Assembly (NCBI GenBank): GCA_004560915.1
Contig: SFTR01000009.1
Location: 1 to 17,306 of the forward strand
Source of the DNA: a bacterium
Lineage (GTDB): Bacteria > Bacillota_I > Bacilli_A > RF39 > UBA660
Direction of reading: 5' to 3'
DNA length: 17,306 nucleotides
Positions 13,513-17,306 of this stretch are shown here, in pieces; within the stretch, counting starts at the first letter, position 1; every line of letters begins with the position of its first letter. A program made the translations under genes and the position numbers. The notes beneath the pieces were generated by a model. It was not told the origin of the DNA and ran no database searches. It saw nothing but the letters and a program-made list of their open reading frames with translations.

Positions 13513-14124
13513 ATGAAAAAAGGTAAAGTTAGAGTAAATAAGAAAAATAAAAGTAATATTATCATTGTATGTTTAGTAGTATTTATATTTGTATTTTCAT
13601 TCTTTATTCATCCAGTGTTTATAGAAACACCTAATTCTGAAGAATTGATGTCTAAGAATATTTCTAATCATAGATTTAGAAATCAAAATTTTTCTGTTAT
13701 TAAAAAGGACTATGAAGGTGAATATAATATACAACATAAGGTATTTGATAAGAATGACACATCATACAAAGAATTTAATGTTGAAAGAGTATATGACTAT
13801 AGAAAGTATGAAGACTTTTGTAATAAGTTTAATATAGATGTTGTATATAAAGATACAAATAAAAATTATATAGTATATGCTTATTATAAAGAAAATGCTT
13901 CTATGATTAATGTTAGGGTTGCTGATATTGTAATAAAAAAAGATAAAGCTAAAATATATATATTAAATGATGAAGGTAGTGATTCAAATAAGAATTCTGC
14001 TTATGTATTTACTTCTCCAGTAGATAAAAATATTAAGACATTACTTTCTAATACTCGTCTTATAACAAATGAAAAATATGAAGAGATTCTAAATAGTGAA
14101 GAACCTATTAATGGTATTGATTAA
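13513..14124 (+). CDS. Membrane-anchored protein, shorter paralogue of the 8080-9201 product
   Basis: A 203-residue protein with a basic start (MKKGKVRVNKKNKS) and one membrane anchor (IIIVCLVVFIFVFSFFIHPV, about 17-36), so the rest is extracellular. The outer part aligns by eye with the first half of the 373-residue product: NFSVIKKDYEGEYNIQ, YDYRKYEDFCNKFNIDVVYK, NKNYIVYAYYKENASMINVR and SPVDKNIKTLL match DYYVIKGDYKGQYDIK, YDEYVEYCKENNILVKYL, NKNYIIVGYYSEFSANIEAR and IPVDKSIKSLS. The 'KPIIYLYP' domain is absent: the protein ends soon after. It may be a truncated or simpler form. It is transcribed away from the ART-like gene and convergent with lepB. Confidence 0.78.
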   Translation: MKKGKVRVNKKNKSNIIIVCLVVFIFVFSFFIHPVFIETPNSEELMSKNISNHRFRNQNFSVIKKDYEGEYNIQHKVFDKNDTSYKEFNVERVYDYRKYEDFCNKFNIDVVYKDTNKNYIVYAYYKENASMINVRVADIVIKKDKAKIYILNDEGSDSNKNSAYVFTSPVDKNIKTLLSNTRLITNEKYEEILNSEEPINGID

Positions 14125-14131
14125 AACTAAA

Positions 14132-14159
14132 AAAAATGTAGATTAATTTCTACATTTTT
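14132..14159. terminator. Bidirectional terminator of cassette 2
   Basis: An 11-bp perfect stem (AAAAATGTAGA / TCTACATTTTT) with loop TTAATT lies between convergent stop codons, one of them that of lepB. Loop and stem core equal those at 9202-9229. Confidence 0.9.
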
Positions 14160-14652
14160 ATTTTACATAACCTACTTTATCAAATGGATAGAATCTTATA
14201 TCTACTCTTCCTACTATATCTTTTTTATTGAAATTACCAAGTATTCTACTATCTTTTGATATTGGCCTATTATCACCTAGAACAAAATATTCATCGTCTT
14301 TAGTTTCTACTTTAAAGTCATCTGTATCTTTAAACTCTATTTTAGTTTTTACTTCTTCTCCATTTATATAAAGTTTATTATTTTTATATTCAATTGTTTC
14401 ATTTGGAAGACCTATTATTCTTTTTATGATTTTATCTTTATCTTCTTCATTTTTAACTACTACTATATCAAATCTTTCTATGTCTTTAATTCTATATACT
14501 AGTTTATTTATTATGACTAAGTCATGACTTTTTAATGTATCTTCCATACTACTTCCACTTACTGCGGCTGGTGTTATTAAGAATGTTCTTATTAGTACTA
14601 CTATTAAAACTATATATACATAGTCTTTTATAGAGTTCCATATTTTTTTCAT
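14158..14652 (-). CDS. lepB: Signal peptidase I
   Basis: A 164-residue type I signal peptidase of the short Gram-positive (SipS-like) kind. It removes signal peptides from exported proteins. One membrane anchor (YVYIVLIVVLIRTFLITPAA) is followed at once by the catalytic serine box SGSSMEDTL (S35). The lysine of the Ser-Lys dyad lies in KIIKRIIGLPNE (K77), and the C-terminal box YFVLGDNRPISKDSR is intact. AAGGAG lies 5 bases before the start. It follows rplS, an old Firmicutes gene order; in that order rbgA and rnhB usually come next, but here lepB faces the second cassette instead. Confidence 0.97.
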   Translation of the reverse strand: MKKIWNSIKDYVYIVLIVVLIRTFLITPAAVSGSSMEDTLKSHDLVIINKLVYRIKDIERFDIVVVKNEEDKDKIIKRIIGLPNETIEYKNNKLYINGEEVKTKIEFKDTDDFKVETKDDEYFVLGDNRPISKDSRILGNFNKKDIVGRVDIRFYPFDKVGYVK

Positions 14653-14674
14653 TTATTCTCCTTTTTCTAATAAA

Positions 14675-14697
14675 AAATTAGGTGTGAAACCTAATTT
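14675..14697 (-). terminator. Terminator after rplS
   Basis: Arms AAATTAGGT and ACCTAATTT (9 bp) with a 5-base loop are followed by several T on the minus strand. One arm contains the rplS stop codon. It separates rplS from lepB, which then depends on read-through or a promoter of its own. Confidence 0.85.
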
Positions 14698-15029
14698 CTT
14701 TCTTTAATTCTAAAGCTTCCTGTTAATCCTTTTAAGAAGTTAAGTTTAGCTCTTCTTACTTTTCCTTTTTTAACAACTGTAATCTTATCGATTAATGGGC
14801 TATTAACTGGGAAAATTCTATTAACTCCAACGCTTCCACTTTTCTTTCTAACTGTGAAAGTTTCAGATACGCTTCCACCTTTACGAGCAGTTACGATTCC
14901 TTCGAATGCTTGAATTCTTTCTCTTTTACCTTCTTTAATCTTAACATCAACTCTTACTGTGTCTCCAACTTGGAAAGCAGGAACATTTGGGTTGATTTGT
15001 TTCTTATTGATCTTGTCAATTAGATTCAT
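14691..15029 (-). CDS. rplS: 50S ribosomal protein L19
   Basis: A 112-residue protein of normal length. The whole L19 pattern is visible: [20 protein letters not shown], then [40 protein letters not shown] and [19 protein letters not shown]19 sits at the 30S-50S interface and helps form an inter-subunit bridge. AGGAGG lies upstream of the start at 15029. It has a near-consensus promoter and a hairpin in its short 5' leader, and ends in a terminator overlapping its stop codon. Codon choice and composition are a little richer in GC than the neighbours, as usual for a highly expressed gene. Confidence 0.99.
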   Translation of the reverse strand: MNLIDKINKKQINPNVPAFQVGDTVRVDVKIKEGKRERIQAFEGIVTARKGGSVSETFTVRKKSGSVGVNRIFPVNSPLIDKITVVKKGKVRRAKLNFLKGLTGSFRIKERN

Positions 15030-15048
15030 ACTATATATCCTCCTTTTT

Positions 15049-15085
15049 GCTTGATTTAATCATACATAAATGCAGCGGATTAAGC
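15049..15085 (-). ncRNA. 5' leader hairpin of rplS (candidate L19 leader)
   Basis: GCTT and AATC on one side pair with GATT and AAGC on the other, with a 5-base bulge and a 16-base loop. The hairpin would start right at the predicted 5' end of the rplS mRNA and end before the ribosome binding site. Known L19 leaders of Firmicutes are short structured RNAs at this place, thought to bind L19; a match to that family is not checked. Confidence 0.45.
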
Positions 15086-15091
15086 GATATA

Positions 15092-15120
15092 ATAATAACA
15101 CAATTTATACACATTGTCTA
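15092..15120 (-). promoter_or_regulatory. Promoter of rplS
   Basis: -35 TAGACA (15115-15120), a spacer of exactly 17 bases and -10 TATTAT (15092-15097) on the minus strand. It starts 10 bases after the stop of the ABC-F gene, with no terminator between them. Confidence 0.75.
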
Positions 15121-15129
15121 GGTTTTTGG

Positions 15130-16662
15130 CTATTTTTCGATAAATTTCTCTATAAAATCTTCTTTTTCTATTAAATTTAATTCATTATTAGTTAATAAAT
15201 ATATTTTATTTGGTACTTCTTCTATATACTTTCTATCGTGTGATACTGATATAATAGTACCATTAAATTCTTTTAATACTTTTCTAATTACTGGATTAGA
15301 AAGTGGACTTACATTTCTAGTAGGTTCATCTAATAAAAGGACATTACATTTATCAAGTACTAGTTTCATTAATATTAATTTAGCTTTGCTTCCACCACTT
15401 AGATTATCTATATTACCGGTCATTTCTTCAGGAGTGAACTTCATATTACCTAAATACATTCTTGATTTAGTTATTTCTTCTTTATTCTTACTATCATTTG
15501 TTATAAAGCCTAATACATTATCATAACTATTAAGTATGTCATTATAATCTTGTGGCATATAACCTACTTTTATATCGGTTCTGTCTTTTAACATATCATA
15601 GATTTTTCTTATTAATGTTGTTTTTCCTGTACCATTCTTGCCTATTATACATATATGAACATTTCCATATACTTCTAAATTTATTTTTATATTGTTGTTA
15701 TTTATAATTAGATTATAATTATTAAGATTTAGTATTTTCTTATTATTTGGTATGTTTACTTCTTCAAATTTAAAATATATAGATTCTTCAGGATCGGGTT
15801 TTTCAGTTATATCAATATTCTCTAATTTCTTTTCTTGACTTTTAACATTGTGCATTTTCTTTTTAAGTAATCTTCCTCCGTGAGGGTCACTTCTAGAAAT
15901 ATTATTTTGTTCAAACTCTACTCTTTGTTTTTGCCATTTAAGTTTTTCTTCCTTTTTCTCGAGTTCTTTCTTTTCAAAATTATGTACTTGAGTTTGATGA
16001 AGAATTGTTCTAAGTCTTAAGTCTATGTATTCATTATATTTAATTCTAAGAAGTGTATGCTTACATTCAGTTTTCTTTTTTAGACTTTCTATATGAAGTA
16101 TCATATTAGCAGTTTTTGAAAGTAATGTTTCATCATGTGATATATAAATAATAGGTTTATCTATTTTATTAATAAAGTTTTCTAACCATATTAAAGTTTC
16201 AATATCTAAATCATTAGTTGGTTCATCTAATAAAAGTGCATCGTTATCATCAAGTAATAATTTTAAAATAGCTACTTTTATCTTTTCTCCACCAGATAAT
16301 ATATTCATTCTTTTATCTAGAATATCATCTTTAATATTTAAAATAGTTAGATTTTTATATAAATTATTTATCTTATTATAATAGTCATTATCACTTATGA
16401 ATAAATAATCAAATACTTTTTGTTCTTTATAACTTTCAGTTATATGTTGTTCTAAGTATCCAATTTTATTATTATTTAGATTTATAGTACCTGTTACTTC
16501 TGCATAATTACAAATACCAATTATACATTTTAAAAGTGTTGATTTTCCATTTCCTTCTTCGCCAATAATGGCTAGTTTATCGTTTTTGTTAAGATTAAGA
16601 GATAAGTCTTTAACTAAGTATCTATCATTTACTTTGATAGATAGATTTTTTATTTCTATCAT
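15130..16662 (-). CDS. ABC-F family ATPase, possible ribosome-protection (antibiotic resistance) type
   Basis: A 510-residue soluble protein with two ATPase domains and no membrane segment, which defines ABC-F. Domain 1: Walker A GEEGNGKST (34-42), signature LSGGEK, Walker B ALLLDEPTNDLD and switch YISHDE. A linker of about 90 residues, rich in K, E and Q, is the arm that enters the ribosomal exit site. Domain 2: Walker A GKNGTGKTT, signature LSGGSKAK, then LLLDEPTRNVSPLSNP, where the usual D-loop 'NHLD' is replaced, and SVSHDRKYIEEV. ABC-F proteins either regulate translation or remove antibiotics from the ribosome. The gene has its own promoter, a leader ORF and an alternative hairpin over its ribosome binding site, which favours an inducible resistance role. 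Start: GGAGG 6 bases upstream. Confidence is high for ABC-F, moderate for resistance. Confidence 0.93.
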   Translation of the reverse strand: MIEIKNLSIKVNDRYLVKDLSLNLNKNDKLAIIGEEGNGKSTLLKCIIGICNYAEVTGTINLNNNKIGYLEQHITESYKEQKVFDYLFISDNDYYNKINNLYKNLTILNIKDDILDKRMNILSGGEKIKVAILKLLLDDNDALLLDEPTNDLDIETLIWLENFINKIDKPIIYISHDETLLSKTANMILHIESLKKKTECKHTLLRIKYNEYIDLRLRTILHQTQVHNFEKKELEKKEEKLKWQKQRVEFEQNNISRSDPHGGRLLKKKMHNVKSQEKKLENIDITEKPDPEESIYFKFEEVNIPNNKKILNLNNYNLIINNNNIKINLEVYGNVHICIIGKNGTGKTTLIRKIYDMLKDRTDIKVGYMPQDYNDILNSYDNVLGFITNDSKNKEEITKSRMYLGNMKFTPEEMTGNIDNLSGGSKAKLILMKLVLDKCNVLLLDEPTRNVSPLSNPVIRKVLKEFNGTIISVSHDRKYIEEVPNKIYLLTNNELNLIEKEDFIEKFIEK

Positions 16663-16663
16663 A

Positions 16664-16701
16664 TTATGCCTCCTTTTTTGGCATAATTAAAGTTTATGCC
16701 A
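16664..16701 (-). promoter_or_regulatory. Three-arm translational attenuator over the ABC-F ribosome binding site
   Basis: On the minus strand GGCATAA occurs at 16700-16694 and again at 16670-16664, with TTATGCC at 16686-16680 between them. The middle arm can pair with the first (8-bp stem TGGCATAA/TTATGCCA, 7-base loop) or with the third, which overlaps GGAGG and the bases before the start codon. The pairings exclude each other: one leaves the ribosome binding site free, the other hides it. Confidence 0.75.
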
Positions 16702-16704
16702 TAC

Positions 16705-16722
16705 TTATATTAATTTGTTCAT
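16705..16722 (-). CDS. Five-codon leader peptide of the ABC-F gene
   Basis: ATG AAC AAA TTA ATA TAA encodes MNKLI. Its ATG is 6 bases after AAGAGGTG, a strong ribosome binding site. The stop codon lies 3 bases before the first attenuator arm, so a ribosome at the stop would cover that arm, while a ribosome held at the start codon would not. Short leader ORFs in this position are typical of inducible ABC-F and erm genes. Confidence 0.65.
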   Translation of the reverse strand: MNKLI

Positions 16723-16745
16723 CTCTTTCACCTCTTCTTTAGTAC

Positions 16746-16754
16746 ATTATATCA
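16746..16754 (-). promoter_or_regulatory. Extended -10 promoter of the ABC-F gene
   Basis: TGATATAAT on the minus strand is a perfect extended -10. The -35 region is only T-rich. The same nine bases form the promoter of the rhuM leader (4780-4788). Transcription would begin shortly before the leader ORF. Confidence 0.6.
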
Positions 16755-16772
16755 TTAATTTACCAAAATAAA

Positions 16773-16790
16773 AAGGAACTTATGTTCCTT
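16773..16790 (-). terminator. Terminator after ftsW
   Basis: AAGGAAC and GTTCCTT pair around a 4-base loop and are followed by TTTATTTT on the minus strand. One arm overlaps the ftsW stop codon. Confidence 0.85.
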
Positions 16791-17306
16791 AATTATTAAC
16801 TATTTTATTTATTTCTCTATTTTTCTTTTCTATTTGACTTTCTACATATATTCTTTGTACTGCTGTAAATGCTCCGATAGTAGCTAAGCACGAACTACCA
16901 CCATAGCTTAAGAATGGAAGTGGTACTCCTGTTAGTGGTATTATTCCAAGAACTCCACCTAGATTTACAAATATATGAAGCATGAAGTATACTCCTAGCC
17001 CATAACATATAATTGAATTAGATAAATTATATGTATTCGTTGCTACTCTAAATACAAAGTATGTAAGTAACATATAAGCTAGTATTATTGCTATACCAAC
17101 TATTACTCCGAATTCTTCTACTATTATAGGGAATATAAAGTCTGTATGACTTTCTGGTAAGTATAAATATTTTTGTATTGAGTTTCCTTGTCCTACTCCT
17201 TTAAGTCCTCCGTTATCAATAGCTATAAAGCCATTACATACTTGGTAACCAGTTTGTTCTTCATATCTATCGCCGCAAGCAGGACCACGTCCGCGTAAAC
17301 GTCGGA
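16789..17306 (-). CDS. ftsW: FtsW/RodA/SpoVE-type peptidoglycan glycosyltransferase, 3' part
   Basis: The frame is open to the window edge, so the gene is partial at its 5' end. FtsW polymerises lipid II into glycan strands at the division site. The visible part reads GYQVCNGFIAIDNGGLKGVG, QGNSIQKYLYLPESHTDFIF, then membrane helices, and the SEDS signature GIIPLTGVPLPFLSYGGSSC followed by a last helix and a charged tail (EKKNREINKIVNN). The 'YLPExHTDFIF' and 'PLPFLSYGGSS' lines fit FtsW/SpoVE better than RodA. The first 10 codons in the window (RRLRGRGPAC) come from a GC-rich stretch and do not look like FtsW. A terminator overlaps the stop. Confidence is high for the SEDS family, somewhat lower for FtsW itself. 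Confidence 0.92.
   Translation of the reverse strand, partial: RRLRGRGPACGDRYEEQTGYQVCNGFIAIDNGGLKGVGQGNSIQKYLYLPESHTDFIFPIIVEEFGVIVGIAIILAYMLLTYFVFRVATNTYNLSNSIICYGLGVYFMLHIFVNLGGVLGIIPLTGVPLPFLSYGGSSCLATIGAFTAVQRIYVESQIEKKNREINKIVNN
17271..17306. other. GC-rich terminal stretch, possibly not native sequence
   Basis: 24 of 36 bases are G or C, against a very AT-rich background up to base 17270. In the ftsW frame it reads RRLRGRGPAC, unlike the expected family sequence before GDRYEEQTGYQ. An adapter, misassembly or chimeric contig end is possible. Confidence 0.55.

Noticed and set aside
1..17306. Use of TGA as tryptophan codon, as in mycoplasmas
   Set aside because: Tryptophans are TGG throughout, TGA ends intact genes (for example at 12559 and 9755), and TAA stops also cause the lesions.
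1..17306. tRNA or rRNA genes
   Set aside because: No cloverleaf-like segment or rRNA-like conserved stretch was seen on either strand.

Overview
The window is strongly AT-rich, uses the standard stop codons (TGA ends several genes) and has good AGGAGG-type ribosome binding sites. It carries ftsW, lepB and rplS, so it comes from a walled low-GC Gram-positive. The rubrerythrin, rubredoxin and PerR-type genes point to an anaerobe. The best guess is a gut-type member of the Bacilli/Erysipelotrichia or a deep-branching Mollicutes relative; this is inferred from gene content and style only.

Bases 1-6000 look decayed. A peroxide-defence and redox cluster on the minus strand has three lesions in a row: perR carries an exact 58-bp tandem duplication, rubrerythrin lacks about 23 bp before its rubredoxin tail, and a rubredoxin-glutamate synthase fusion is cut by an in-frame TAA. 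Next to it lies a conjugative-element relic: a ParB lacking its C-terminus joined to a VirB4-like ATPase fragment with its own stop, then a large inverted repeat and phased T-tracts. RhuM follows, behind an attenuator-like leader. A methyltransferase and an 83-codon gene with two homopolymer frameshifts come next, then a HExxH metallopeptidase, a DedA membrane protein and a gene with an ART-like motif.

Bases 7100-14160 hold the most unusual layout. A cassette occurs twice: a minus-strand gene with an H-x-T motif like that of ADP-ribosyltransferase folds, a divergent spacer of about 105 bp, a plus-strand membrane-anchored paralogue, and a convergent terminator with the same stem core and identical loop. 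In the second copy the minus gene heads a tight five-gene operon: ART-like protein, P-loop kinase, Nudix hydrolase, a 588-residue membrane protein with an internal repeat, and a DUF1292-like protein. No described system is recognised here.

Bases 14158-17306 are housekeeping: lepB, rplS with a clear promoter and a 5' leader hairpin, an ABC-F ATPase and the 3' part of ftsW. The ABC-F gene has a five-codon leader ORF and a three-arm mutually exclusive hairpin that can hide its ribosome binding site. This is the arrangement seen upstream of inducible antibiotic-resistance genes. The last 36 bases are abruptly GC-rich and may be an assembly artefact.
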